Position numbers and translations under genes: made by a program. This document shows, one piece after another, positions 1 through 12,278 of a stretch of DNA of 64,000 nucleotides. The DNA is taken from assembly GCF_048544455.1 (NCBI RefSeq), contig NC_133530.1, positions 17,847,748-17,911,747 on the forward strand, written 5' to 3'. Every line of letters begins with the position of its first letter. Within the stretch, counting starts at the first letter, position 1. Below the pieces are notes generated by a model. It was given only the letters and a program-made list of their open reading frames with translations. It was not told where the DNA came from and ran no database searches. Origin of the DNA: Silene latifolia. Its lineage: Eukaryota; Streptophyta; Magnoliopsida; Caryophyllales; Caryophyllaceae.

Positions 1-149
1 ATTCATGTTCATATATATATATAACAATTTTGATTCTACGAGAAAATATTCATATGTTTATTCTACATATTTATTGAACTCTTGTACAGAGGTTGAAACA
101 AGTCGGATATACTGCTTGTGATTGATAATGTGTAATTGCATTTTTCGAA

Positions 150-2420
150 TTCTTCCGTTTATAAATCTTGTTTGTACTGGTTATTTGGGCCTGAACTCGA
201 ATTGGTTAAATGCTGAAATGACCTCGGACACGTGGTTGAAAAACCAGGAGAAAATCAAATGGGGTCCGGTACCACCTTCCGAACGACTCAAAATAAAGGG
301 TATAAATACACGATTTTCGGTATTCCAGGGTTCTGAAACAAAATTCTCCGGAAATCACACAGAAAGTTCATGTTCCTTGGATCAGGTAAAGCGGCTACGC
401 AAAATTTGAGGAACAACAGAGGACATTTGGGGGTGCCGGTATGAGATAAACCCGTACGAACATTGAATAATCATGAAAAATGGATTTACACGTTATTTGG
501 TATTCGTCGAACCTTGAATAATCATGAAAAATGGATTTACTCGTTATTTTGGCCTAAAATCGAATTGTTTTAACTCCTGAAATGACCTTCGACACGTGGT
601 TGAAATATCGGGAGAAAAAGAAACGTGGTTCGGTACGACCTCTTGAACGGCTCAAATTGTAGTGTAATACACGATTTACGGGATTCCAGTGTCCCGGAAC
701 AAAATTCTCCGAAAATCATATAGAAGGTTTCTCGGATTAGGTAAAACGGCCACAAAAAATTTGAGGAACAATGAAGGACATTTGCGGGTGCCTATATGCG
801 ATAAATCAGCATTCGTCGAACATCGAATAATCGTGAAAAATGGATTAATATTCGTTATTTGGGGCTCAAATCGAATAAGGTAACTCTGGAAATGACCTGA
901 GACACGTGGTAGAAATACCGGAAGAAAATAAATCGTGGTCTGGTTTATCTCATACACGATACTAGGGTCCTGGAACAAAATTCTCCGAAAATCATATAGA
1001 AGGTTCCTCGGATCAGGTAAAGCGGCCAAACAAAATTTGAGGAGCAACGGAGGACATCTGGAGGTGTTGGCATGCGATAAACCAGCATTCGTCGAAACTC
1101 GGATAATCGGCTCATATAGAAGGTTCCTCGGATTAGGTAAAGCGGCCACAAAAAATTTCAGGAGCAATGGAGGACATTTTGGTGAAAAATGATTAATACT
1201 CGTCATTTGAGCCTGAAATCGAATTGTTTAACTCCTGAAATGACCTTAGATACGTGTTAGAAATACCGAGAAAAAATAAAACGACGTCTGGTACGACCTT
1301 CCGAACTCCTCAAATTGAAGTGTAATACACGATCTACGGGATTCCAGGGTCCCAGAACAAAATTTTCTGAAATTATATAGAAGGTTCATCGGTTCAAGTA
1401 ACGCGGCCGCATAAAATTTGAGGAGCAACGGAGGACATTTGGGGGTACCGGTATGCGATAAACCAGCATTCGTCGCACTTGATAATCGTGAAAAATGGAT
1501 TAATACTCGTTATTTGGGCCTGAAATCGAATTATTTAACTCCTAAAATGATGTTAGACACGTGATTGAAATACCGGGCGAAAAAAAACGTAGTCCGGTAC
1601 GACCTCCTAAACGGCTCAAATTGAAGCGTATAATACACGATTTACGGGATTCTAGGGTTTCATAGCAAAATTCTCCGAAAATCATATAGAAGGTTCCTCA
1701 GATAAGGTAAAGCGGCCACACAAAATTTGAGGAGCAATGAAGGACTTTTGCGGTTGTCGATATACGATAAACCAGCATTCGTCGAACATCGAATAATCGT
1801 GAAAAATGGATTTATACTCGTTATTTGTATCGACAAACCAGCATTCGTCGAACATCGAATAATCGTGAAAAATGGATTTATACTCGTTATTTGGAGCTAA
1901 AATCGAATAAGGTAACTTCTGAAATGACCTCTTACACGTGGTAGAAATACCGGGAGAAAATAAAGCGTGGTCGGGTACAACCTCTCGAACGGTTCAAATT
2001 GAAGTGTATAAATACACGAATTACGAGATTCTAGTGTCTCAGAACAAAATTTTCCGAAGATCATATGGAAGATTTTTCGGATTAGGTAAAGCGGTCATAC
2101 ACAATTTGAGTAGGGACATTTGAGGGTGTCGGTATACGATAAACAAGCATTCGTCGGATAATCGTGAAAAATGGTTTAGTTTAATACTCTTTATTTGAGC
2201 CTGAAATCGAATTGTTTAACTTCTGAAATGACCTCAGACACGTGATTGAAATACCGGGAGAAAAATAAACGTGGTCCGGTATGACCTCCCGAACGGATAA
2301 AATTGAAGTGTATAATACGGGATTTCAGGGTCTCAGAACAAAATTATCCGGAAATCATATAGAAGGTTTCTCGGATATAATAAAGTGGTGACACAAAATT
2401 TGAGGAGCAACGCAAGACAC
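150..2420. repeat. Tandem satellite array, diverged units of ~300-380 bp
   Basis: The landmark CACGTGgTTGAAAtacc recurs near 230, 594, 904, 1253, 1557, 1936 and 2240, and the landmark AAAATTCTCCGaAAATCATAT recurs near 342, 703, 979, 1360, 1669, 2046 and 2341. This gives about seven head-to-tail units with spacings of roughly 280-380 bp. Unit lengths vary through internal deletions and short duplications (for example the block around 1780-1880 is doubled). No unit keeps an open frame, so short ORFs here are chance. The array stops about 2 kb downstream of HSP90. Subtelomeric satellites of similar unit size exist in plants, but I cannot assign this one to a named family. Confidence 0.85.
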
Positions 2421-2934
2421 AAAAGTGTATAATACATGGTTTTCGAAACTCGATAGCTCTTTTAGTTCTATTCGTGTGCCTCAATAATACAAATTGAAAT
2501 AGAATATTTTGATAACTGTTGGTTAGAATCGACCAGCAATTAAAAAAACTTTCTAACACTCAGTACTGTCAAGGATTTTTCATCGATAATTCACCACTGT
2601 CGAGAAAAAGCATTGATAATAGTGTGGTTGCACACAAGTTATTAGAGGCAAACTCGCGGTAAATACACAGAATAACCTCATTTGGATAATTAACTCCACC
2701 AGCCATCACGCTCTTGAAGTTGATCTCGTCTTTTCTTTATTCAATTATTGTCGGAAAGGGATAATCAGTGCATATATAATATGCCGGTATTCATCATAGG
2801 AGGACCCTTTTTGGAGGACAGATGACCCATTTTCGGGGACATTGAAGATGTACAAGTCCCTGTGATATTTTATGAGGCCATTGTATGGGTACAAAACTAA
2901 AATTTACACAATTATAAAATACGTAATTTATTTT
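2421..2934. other. Spacer, no gene seen
   Basis: This AT-rich sequence lies between the satellite array and an inverted-repeat element. I see no coding frame with a recognisable product and no RNA gene. Confidence 0.5.
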
Positions 2935-3876
2935 CGTAGTACACATTTTACTCATTTCAGTACATTTTACACCAGACTTTCCATTTCTCTACCCTTAACC
3001 AAAAAACATAGAAAATTCATTCTCTCTAGATCTCTCTATTGTTAACTTTCTGCCTCCTTCAAAAATATACAAATTCTTCTATTATAAATGATAATTTGAG
3101 TAAAAACGGGTTTTTAATTCATTATAATCTATTGTTACTAAACAAATTGATTTTTTCTTATGATTTTGTACTCTTATCTTTTTTAATTAGGGTTTAGGTT
3201 TAAATTTATTAAGGGTTAATTGGTGTGGGATGGGGGTATCATTCACTGGGATATCGCCGGTGAGATCAGAATGTGACGCCGGCGAGAAGGACGGAAGGTG
3301 GTCGCCGGTGACTATTCAACGGAGGCAATGCATACATGAAGGAGATCAGAGAGAGCGCGGGTTTGGGTAATATGTGGGAGGCAGGATTGGGAACTGGTGA
3401 GAGGCGGGTTGTGCGTGGGTCAGTGGCTGGCGCTGGAGGTCGTCGATAGTGTGGTGTTGGCGGAGTTCCTGGTGCCTGGTGGTGGTGGCAGTGGTAGCAA
3501 GAAGATGGGTATTGTGTAGTGTAGTACATAGAGTGCATTGTTTTGTTTTGGGTTGGATTTTTTATTTTTTTCAGATGTACTACGTAATAAATTTATTTTT
3601 TTATTATTGTAAAAAATAATTTAGCAACGCAATACATTACATGTTTGTAAAATAATTCATAAACGAAGTACATAATTTATTTAATTACTTCGTACATAAT
3701 ACATGGCTTATCAAATTTTTTTATCAATGTAGTACATGAAATTAGAAGAAAATGGGTGTGTGAAATTAGAGAGCATGAGTTAGAGAGAAATTAGAAAGAG
3801 AAAATGGGAGAGAGAAATGAGAGGGGTATAATTGTTAACTGCATACTGTGATGAGTAAAATGTGTACTGTGAAAAT
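2935..3876. mobile_element. Putative non-autonomous TIR DNA transposon (~0.94 kb)
   Basis: AGTACACATTTTACTCAT near 2938 is matched in inverted orientation by ATGAGTAAAATGTGTACT near 3851. Looser inverted similarity continues inwards: CAGTA, then CATTTCTCT-rich sequence on the left and GAGAGAAATG-rich sequence on the right. The interior is not coding; the GC-rich patch at 3240-3540 has an open frame but of biased, low-complexity composition. No transposase is present, so it would be non-autonomous, perhaps Mutator-like. The outer boundaries and target duplication are not resolved. Confidence 0.45.
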
Positions 3877-4535
3877 CAACACCCATAAAATATTATCTGA
3901 TTGACAGACTGCGTCCTGCCTTCAAGCTGCTCAAAAGCAGGCTTGGGCCGGACACAGACTACACAGAGCGGGACAATGCTATGAGCATATGATCCACTTC
4001 TCAGTTCATGGGAGAGCATGTAAAGAGAAACTCCACAGTTTTTCAACCGAGTCACCACGGTCAACAGCAAGCATGGTGCGCATTTCATCAACTCTTACAT
4101 TCTTACTATAAGAGCTGTAAAACAAACAATACAAATGGGGCACAACCGCGCAAATATATCCATCAACCCCCATTCTCCAACTTTGAACAATCATGTTCAA
4201 TCAAATAGTGGGAAGAGGGAAAAAAGATCAACATTGCTATGTTGAAAACTACAACTATGCAAGCAAAAACCAGGATGCATTAAACAAGGATAGAGGACTG
4301 AGAAACGGAAATTTAATTAGACTAGTAATTGTCTTTAACATCTACTCCCAAACTTTTAAAAAAAAAGCCCCCAAAACATTAACAACCAGCAGCATCAAAA
4401 CAAAACCAAGAGCTGCAAACAGCCCAGAAATTCATGTTCTTCACACATCAAGGAGGCAAAAAGAAAACAAATATTAAATGACAGCAAAAACTGCTAACCA
4501 GTAATCGCTGTAACTAGATAAGAGACGGGGAGAGC

Positions 4536-7500
4536 TTAGTCGACTTCCTCCATCTTGGATTCCTCGGTATCAGCTTCCTCAAGAGCAGGCATGTCCACAT
4601 CCGCATCAGCTGCATCTTCATCAATGCTGAGACCAAGCTTGAGCATCCTGTGGATTCTGTTTCCGAAGGTGTTGGGCTCGTCCAGGCTGAAACCAGAGGT
4701 CAGAAGGGCAGTCTCGAACAGGAGGAGGACTAAGTCCTTAACAGACTTGTCGTTCTTGTCGGCATCAGCACGCTTCCTCAGCTCCTCCATGATAGAGTTC
4801 TCGGGGTTGATCTCCATGGTCTTCTTGGAGGACATGTAGCCAGCCATGCTCGAGTCCCTCAAAGCTTGGGCCTTCATGATCCTCTCCATGTTAGCAGTCC
4901 ATCCATACTCACCAGTGACCAAACAGCAGGGAGAGTCAACCACACGGTCAGAGACAACGACCTTCTCGACTCTGTCACCCAAAACATCCTTGATTACCTT
5001 GCAGAGTCCCTCAAACTTCTCCTTGAGTTCCTCCTTTTTCTTCTTCTCGTCTTCGCTCTCGTCGAGCTTTAGACCCTCCTTGGTAGCAGAAACAAGCTTC
5101 TTACCCTCAAATTCCTTGAGTTGACCAATGGCATACTCATCAATAGCGTCAACCATGTACAGGACTTCGTAACCCTTCTTCTTAAGCTTCTCGAGGAAGG
5201 GAGAGTTCTCAACAGCCTTCTTGCTCTCACCAGTAATGTAGTAAATGTCGTTCTGGCCCTCCTTCATTCTGGTCACATAGTCCTTAAGACTGGTCATCTC
5301 GTCACCACTCTTGGTGGAGTGGTACCTAAGCAACTCAGCGAACTTGTTCCTGTTCTGAGAATCCTCATGGATACCCAACTTCAAATTCTTAGAGAATGCC
5401 TCGTAGAACTTGGTGTAGTCCTCCTTGTTCTCAGCAATCTCAAAGAAGAGCTCAACACACTTCTTTACCAGGTTCTTGCGGATAACCTTCAAGATCTTGT
5501 TTTGCTGCAACATCTCTCGGGAAATGTTCAGAGGCAAATCCTCAGAATCAACAATACCCTTCACAAAGCTCAAGTACTCAGGGATCAGATCCTCACAGTT
5601 GTCCATGATAAAGACACGTCGGACGTAAAGCTTAATGTTGTTTGGCTTCTTCTTGGTGTCAAAGAGATCGAAAGGTGCTCTCTTGGGCACAAAGAGGACA
5701 GCCTTAAACTCCAACTGACCCTCGACCGAGAAGTGCTTAACAGCCAAATGCTCTTCCCAGTCATTGGTCAAACTCTTGTAGAAAGCAGCGTACTCTTCCT
5801 TGGTAATCTCCTCAGGCTTCCTCATCCAGATAGGCTTTTGTTTGTTAACCAAGTTCCACTCATGAGACACTTCCTTGATCTTTTTCTTCTTTTTCTCTTC
5901 CTTCTCTTTCTCTTCGTCAACATCCTCAACCTTTCCCTCCTCGTCTTTCTTGTCCTCCTCATCTTCGTCATCAGAGATCTCTTTCTCAATGGTTTTCTCA
6001 ACCCATAGAGAGATTGGGTAGCTGATGAACTCAGAGTGCTTCTTGACCAAGTCCTTTAGGCGACGCTCCTCAAGGTACTCAAGTTGGTCCTCCTTAAGGT
6101 AGAGGGTCATCTTGGTACCCCTGCCCAGAGGCTCACCAGTAGTGTCCCTGGTCACTGTGAAAGATCCACCAGCTTGGGATTCCCACACATACTGCTCATC
6201 ATCGTTGTGCTTGGTGGTGACAATGACCTTGTCAGCAACAAGGTAGGCTGAGTAGAAACCAACACCAAACTGACCAATCATACTAACATCAGCACCAGCG
6301 GCCAAAGCTTCCATAAACTCCTTGGTTCCGGACCTGGCAATGGTACCCAGGTTGTTCACCAAATCTACAAACAAACACAATCATCAGAATCAGAGATATG
6401 CAGTGCAGAGTTTAAAGACGAAAGCCATCACAATTAAGAACGAAATTAACTAAATTATAGACCATCAAATAAATTAACGCACTAAATTAAAATGAAAATT
6501 GTTTAGGTCAAATGACATTATCATGATCACAAGGTTAGTAAACAGTTTCATGAGTAGTTGTAACTCTCTTAACAGCAAAAGAACAACCACTAAGTTACTT
6601 GAAATCAAACAAGCATAAGACTAATCTTATGTAGATCACTCATCAACACTAGTCATGCCATTTAAAATAGAACTACATAAAAACTGAAATGAAGGAGTGA
6701 CTAATGATGAAGCAGAAGATGAATGATGCTATATTTTTACAAAAAAAAAATATTGAAGCGTATATCAATCATCGATAAAAATATGAATGGGTCAGTACTG
6801 TTATGCAAATTGGTAATTCTATAAACAGCTGCAAAATCAGTATATCACTAAAAATCAAGTAAACAGAAGAATAATTCCAGATCAAATTACTCACCAGCCT
6901 TGGTCATTCCAATACCACTGTCAACAATGGTCAAGGTGTTGTTAGCCTTGTCAGGAATAATGTGGATGAAAAGCTCAGGCTGTCCATCGAGCTTGGACTT
7001 GTCGGTCAAGCTCTCAAATCTGATTTTATCAAGAGCCTGCAGAAAACCACATTCCAATTAATACAACCACAAAAACAAACACCTAACATAAACAAAACAC
7101 AATGTGTAACAAGTTCTGGAGTTTGGTCATTCATACATGACTCAATATGAATAAGCTATAATAACAATAGCTCAAAACCAAATTACACCTAAAGCCTTAA
7201 CATTACCTAATTGCAACTCCGAAACATTCTAGCTAGTTGACTTGTCGATCAAAGAATATAGGACAGAAAGAGAATGAGGCAACTAGACTGAATCTAGTGA
7301 AGTTTGACAACTGTAAATCTGTAACGTCTAAATTTATTTGATGAATTGAATATTGACAATCATTTGTTTACCGTTTTAAAATACTCCTAGCAAATAAGCA
7401 AGGTATACACAGCAAGGTATACACATGATCGGGATGAAGAGAGTACGGAGTACAAGACAACACCAACCACATCAACCTTCATCATACAACAATATATCGT

Positions 7501-8070
7501 TAAAGAAAATATCATCGGCGATTAATCGCAGATCATCAACATTAATGCATAATTATTGAGACATAATCTACACTACCTAAAAAAATCGACAAAATCTAAA
7601 ACGCCTAAATTAATCATAAACACAAATTATCATTTATGATTTACAAAAACGCATCTACTCCAAAATCATTGAGAATTCAAAGCGGAACAACAAATCAACA
7701 ACAGCAACGAATTACATCTCATAAATTAACAGAAAACGCTAATAACTTGTCACAAATCATCAACAATCAACAGGAAATTGAATTGAAGCGAAAATACAGC
7801 GAATAATCATCGTCGATAATATAAATCTAAACTTTCGACAAACAAGTCAACATTAAAGTAAACCTAATCATTGCGAAAATCAAACGGAAACAACGACGAA
7901 TAACAGATCTTAAAGAAAAACGAAGAATAAATCGATAGGAAACATACATCGGAAGAGTTACTGATAAGCTCACGAAGAAAGATCTCCTTGTTAGAGTAAA
8001 AAGTATTGATAATAAGACTGAGAAGTTGATTGATCTCAGCTTGGAAAGCAAACGTCTCTTGTTCCGCCAT
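4536..8070 (-). CDS. HSP90: Cytosolic heat-shock protein 90 (HSP90), 3 exons, 697 aa
   Basis: This is the ATP-dependent chaperone of the cytosol and nucleus. Coding exons are 7948-8070, 6895-7036 and 4536-6364 (123+142+1829 nt = 698 codons with stop); both introns are GT-AG. Exon 1 starts [19 protein letters not shown] and encodes the ELISNSSD nucleotide-binding motif (Asn, Asp) of the GHKL ATPase domain. Exon 2 carries [11 protein letters not shown]. Exon 3 carries LGTIARSGT and [16 protein letters not shown], an acidic/lysine-rich linker at residues ~217-253, the middle and C-terminal domains, and the terminal MEEVD tail that binds TPR co-chaperones. MEEVD and the absence of a signal or transit peptide identify the cytosolic class. 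The reading frame is intact and the length matches the plant family (~700). Paralogue number within the cytosolic class cannot be decided here. Confidence 0.97.
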
Positions 8071-8195
8071 TGATGAATCTTCTCTTTTCTTAAACAACAA
8101 GAAAGGAAAAAGATGATGAAGATTTGAAGAAGAGAGGTATAACAGAATAGGGTTCAAGGAATTGGAGGCGGAATAATATGAGGAAAGGGTTTGGG

Positions 8196-8202
8196 TTATA
8201 TA
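8196..8202 (-). promoter_or_regulatory. TATA box of HSP90
   Basis: The minus strand reads CTATATAACCC here, about 126 bp upstream of the HSP90 start codon. Transcription would start around 8165-8172 and give a 5' UTR of about 100 nt. Confidence 0.7.
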
Positions 8203-8259
8203 GTGGAGGGAATGGTGTGGGGAGGAAGGGAAATGAGAGGTGAGTGGTTTTGTTAGGGT

Positions 8260-8272
8260 TTCTAGATCCTTC
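8260..8272 (-). promoter_or_regulatory. Heat-shock element upstream of HSP90
   Basis: The sequence is TTCtaGATccTTC on the plus strand (GAAggATCtaGAA on the minus strand). It is three 5-bp units in alternating orientation with one mismatch in the central unit. It sits ~58 bp upstream of the TATA box, the expected place for heat-shock-factor binding. Confidence 0.6.
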
Positions 8273-8289
8273 TATTTGTATTTTTAGTT

Positions 8290-9907
8290 GATTTTTTCGG
8301 ATGGAGGATGGAAGGGTCGTGTTGGGGGTTGCCTACACTTTAATTTCAAGTGGAAATTGAAATATTTGGAATTTTTTCATAGAAATTAGTCACATTCCAA
8401 AAGGAAAATATATTGGGATATAATTTAAAGTTATTTTACAAATAGTGTTTTCCAAAATTATTATTCGAAATTTTATAAAATTAGTTACATTCCATAAAAT
8501 TATTAAGAGTATTTTTTAAGCAAAAAACTATAAAAAGTACTAAGAACATATTTTCGTTTTGAAATTTTCTTTTATTAGAGTTATCCCCGTGCTATATTGG
8601 TTACTCTTATGCTCTGTTCTTTTCGGCTGAAATGAGTTGAATTGAATTTAATGGTATATAACTGAATTGAACTAAATTGAATGGAACTGAGCTGGAGTAA
8701 ATACAGCTAAAGAGATGAGAAACGAAATTAACTAAACCTAAACAACATTTAACGAAATGCAACTGAGTAAAACTTAAATGAGCTAGAAATAAGCCAGAAA
8801 TAACAAGATCTGAATAGCAATTATAACAAATAATTATCCCATCCAGTATGAGCGTACCACTGTTTTTTTTTTTAGGAAAAGTGTACCACTGTTTTTCTAT
8901 ATGCACTACTATTATGCACTTATGCACATGCAAAAACTCTCGAATTGCTCATAAAAGTTTGTTGCAAGGCTCTATTAATTTACAACTAAAATATTAAGAA
9001 ATATAAACGGATAAATAATCACATATCACATACTCCTATAAATTAGAACAATGCACCTAACTTAATTATTGTAGTGGTCTTACTTTTTTTTGGCTAAAAT
9101 GAGTGAATAAACATTAAACAAAACACATCTCAACATGTAACTTAATAACTTTGTCAAATAGGTCATATAAGGTCGTCGTTAACGAGCTTTACATTTTTTA
9201 CAACGAGAGAGATATCTATAATCTATAATGTCCATTAAAAGTCAAATCTCATAGGTCCTTTTTGAAGATGGGATAAATTTGAGAGTTTGCGATTACGTTA
9301 CCAACAACCAGTGGTCCTTCAATATCTCTATCCACCTCCCTACACAAAATGTGGAGGGATTCGCGACACGCTTGTACCCATGTTAGGCAGTTGGATATTC
9401 CTTCATTTTATTCTTTTGCTTCTCGTGGCAAATTCAATATTTCTTCAGCCTATGATTATCTTTTTTAAACCCAAATTTCTGAACCCCCCTCCCCCCCACA
9501 CCACCACCACCCACCACCCACCACCACCTATTTCGAACTTCAATTATTTGATTTGGAATAATGTCACTTATTCTAGGATTAGACCGCTCATTTAATTTGT
9601 TATATGTGAGATAGGCCTCTGGTTAAAAAGAGGTCGTTGCAAAGAGGGAGATTTGCCTCGGGGAATCGTGCCACTTCCGCTTCACACCACTAAATCGACA
9701 TTTATTGTCCTGAGGGAAAATAGTTATATAATAACAATCTCATTGCACGTCGACGATTGATCTTTTTTTTTCTTGTCTCTGATCTGGTGTGTGGCATTTT
9801 GGAAAAGAAGGAATGCGTGAGTGTTTCAAAAACGAACTTATACATGTTTGTCTATATCGACTCAAGTTAAGTTACTTTGACATTTTATTTTTGCCGTGTG
9901 ATGCAGG
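8290..9907. other. Intergenic spacer, no gene seen
   Basis: AT-rich DNA between the HSP90 promoter and the nested retrotransposons. It holds a C/A-rich patch near 9485-9530 (CCCCCCTCCCCCCCACACCACC). An open frame across this patch (9287-9595) has no recognisable domain and is probably not a gene. Confidence 0.5.
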
Positions 9908-9912
9908 TTAAC
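9908..9912. repeat. Target-site duplication of outer Ty3 element (left)
   Basis: TTAAC lies immediately before the left LTR and is repeated at 21379-21383 immediately after the right LTR. Confidence 0.9.
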
Positions 9913-10503
9913 TGATACAAGTGTCGTGAAGAACATGGTTGCAGGGGACAAGGCTCGAACTCGGGACTAAGTAAAATAACTACCCGTCTTCGAAGCAGCA
10001 TGTTAGTTAATTATTTAGTAGTTTAGTCAAATAAAACTAATCCTAAGATTAGATTAATTAGCTGTTAGATTAATCTTAGTTATTAAAGTTTATTATTTTA
10101 ATTGTTGATTAGGTTGGTTAGGAGTCCTAAGTAGGACGTTTTTTTAGCAGTAGGAGTTTTATACGTCAATTAGGAGTCAGTTTTAATTAGCTATAAATAT
10201 CATCTGCCTGTATCTCAATTAGGTATTCAAGTGATAAATAAAAAGGCAGTTTGCACGTTTACAATTGTAAGCACAGGTTCGACGTGTTTTCGTTCCACCA
10301 TTGTTATAGTTTGACGCGTTTTCAAGCTTTAACACGAGTTATAGTCAATAGGTCTTGACTATAATTCACCATTGTTCGGATTATAGGTCTAATCTGAGCA
10401 AATACCCCCTTTTGTGTTCGTTATTTTCTGTTAGATTGTCACGCTTATCACGTGACAAGTTTCAAGTTTGTTAAAATTCGTTAAGCTTCCGCTACTCGTA
10501 TCA
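9913..10503 (+). repeat. 5' LTR of outer Ty3 element
   Basis: 591 bp, TGATACAAG...CTCGTATCA, near-identical to 20788-21378. It contains a TATA-like CTATAAATATC near 10191. Confidence 0.93.
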
Positions 10504-10507
10504 TTAG

Positions 10508-10521
10508 TGGTATCAGAGCTT
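10508..10521 (+). other. Primer-binding site of outer element (tRNA-iMet)
   Basis: TGGTATCAGAGCTT, 4 nt after the LTR, is complementary to the 3' end of plant initiator tRNA-Met. Confidence 0.85.
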
Positions 10522-10649
10522 CGGCTCTTGATCCTTAACGATATGGATTTTTCCAATCCTGAATTTATGAATAGCGTCTGTAGGGCGTTGGAGAGTATTC
10601 ATGAGGCTAATCCACGGTGGCAGCCACGACGAGGTGAACCATCCGGTAG

Positions 10650-11398
10650 GTGGATGAGTTCAAGATTCTGAGAACTCCCGAGTTTGTTGGCGGAACCGAT
10701 CAGGAAGACTACTTGGATTGGGAACGAAAGATAGACCAGATGTTCGATTTTAAAGACTTGGAGGACGAGAAGCGTTGCAAGTATGCTATACTCAAGCTGA
10801 GTCGAGGAGCATCTCTTTGGTTCGAGAATCTAAAATCCCAGAGGGCACGGTCAAGCAAGGCGAAAATCACTTCTTGGGACTCTTTGAAACGTAAATTAAG
10901 AAAGAGGTATGTACCCACTACTCATAGATTGGACTTATATCGAAAGATAGCGGATTTGACGCAAGGAAAGTTGAGCGTGGAGGAGTATATAAATGAGTTC
11001 GAGAAGTTGGCTATGATGGGAGAGTTGGAGGAAAACGAGGAGTCAAGATGGCACGATTTTTGCGGGTTTGAATCAAAACATTGCTCACATTGTGGAGTTA
11101 CTGACCATATTGATTTTGATACTCTTTGCGGTTTGAGTTTAAAAGTTGAAGCACGGGCGGGGCGAGAATATGGAACAAGTGACTTGAACAAATCGTTATC
11201 TTGGTCAAAAACGACACATTGGAAGCAAGTGGTTCGAATTCAAGCACCAACAAGGTCTTGTCACCGGCAATCACTCCGAGAGCAGACTCTGCGCGTCAAA
11301 AGCGATTGCACCTCCAAGAGAACAAAGTCTAATGAAGGTTCGTTGTTTTAAATGTCAAGGTTTCGGGCATTACCAAAACGCTTGTCCTAATAAATGAA
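10650..11398 (+). pseudogene. gag: Gag of outer Ty3 element, frameshifted
   Basis: The frame from 10650 gives a retrotransposon Gag capsid domain: EFVGGTDQEDYLDWERKIDQ, then GASLWFENL, then KRKLRKRYVPTTHRLDLYRK and SVEEYINEFEKL. A zinc knuckle with C-x2-C-x4-H-x4-C spacing (CFKCQGFGHYQNAC) is at 11344-11385, in another frame, and is followed by TGA at 11395-11397. Gag is therefore broken by at least one frameshift and one stop in this copy. Packaging of the RNA would have depended on this or a related Gag. Confidence 0.8.
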
Positions 11399-11406
11399 AC
11401 ATCACT

Positions 11407-12066
11407 TTGCGTGAAGCGATTTCTGTTCGGGATGAATTAATGGAAGAGGAGGCAGTAGGTGGAATTTTCACATTCAAGGAGGTTGAGGAGGAAGAGGAGG
11501 GCGTGGAGGTTTATGAGGCGCCTATTTACGACACGACCTTGGTTGTTCGTTCCTTACAAGCTGTACCAGCGCCTGTTATTAGCGCGGAACAACGAAATCA
11601 ACTCTTCTATACAAAGTGTCAGGTAAATGATCGTTGGTGTAGCCTGATTATCGATGGCGGAAGTTGTACCAACGCAGCTTCAAGTGAGATGGTGTCTAAA
11701 CTGTCTTTGCCAACCACGGCTCATCCTAAGCCTTATGCTTTACATTGGCTCGATGACGGAAGCAAGGTGAAGATATCAAGGCAAGTTCAAGTGGGTTTGA
11801 CGATGGGATCATACCAGGATGAGGTTTTGTGCGATGTCATACCAATGGAAGCTTGTCACATTCTTTTAGGTCGTCCCTGGCAGTTCGATCGTGATGTAGT
11901 GCACCGAGGTAAGAGCAATGAGTATGAGCTACTAGATAAGGGAAAGAAGGTCATCTTGAAGCCTATGACACCCGGGGCAGGCCGTAATATGCATTCTGAC
12001 CGTGGGAAAAAACCGAGTCTGACATTACTGACAATGGAGGATGAAATTGAACCATTCTTTGGATGA
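11407..12066 (+). pseudogene. Retroviral-type aspartic protease of outer Ty3 element
   Basis: The frame encodes CSLIIDGGSCTNAAS followed ~75 residues later by ACHILLGRPWQFDRD. This is the form of Ty3 plant protease in which the active-site D-T-G triad reads D-G-G. The frame matches the upstream zinc knuckle but is separated from it by a stop. In autonomous relatives reverse transcriptase follows directly; here the frame ends at 12066 and only unassigned sequence remains before the purine tract. Confidence 0.75.
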
Positions 12067-12278
12067 GGAGATAAAGTTTGAAAATGACAACAAAGATACT
12101 TGTTTTAAATAATATACCAGATAGCAGGAAGGGTGATAAAAACCCATTAGGTTCCTACTTGGTTCGAGCTTTCACATTGGAGAGTGATGCAATGGTTAAA
12201 AGACCGTCTTATCAATTCAGTTTTGTCTACACGGTTGCTGACAAAATTTCAAGACTTGTGCACGGAGGGTGGAGGGGT

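Noticed and set aside
676-1206. Open frame of 176 codons in the satellite array
   Set aside because: The protein is internally repetitive because the DNA is a tandem repeat; no similarity to any known domain.
3266-3538. Open frame in a GC-rich patch, minus strand
   Set aside because: Biased composition (Pro/His/Ser-rich), no domain, and lies within a putative transposon.
5121-6008. Long open frame on the plus strand opposite HSP90
   Set aside because: It is the antisense shadow of HSP90 exon 3; leucine-rich composition follows from the codon pattern of the real gene.
9287-9595. 102-codon open frame
   Set aside because: No recognisable product; crosses a low-complexity C/A tract.
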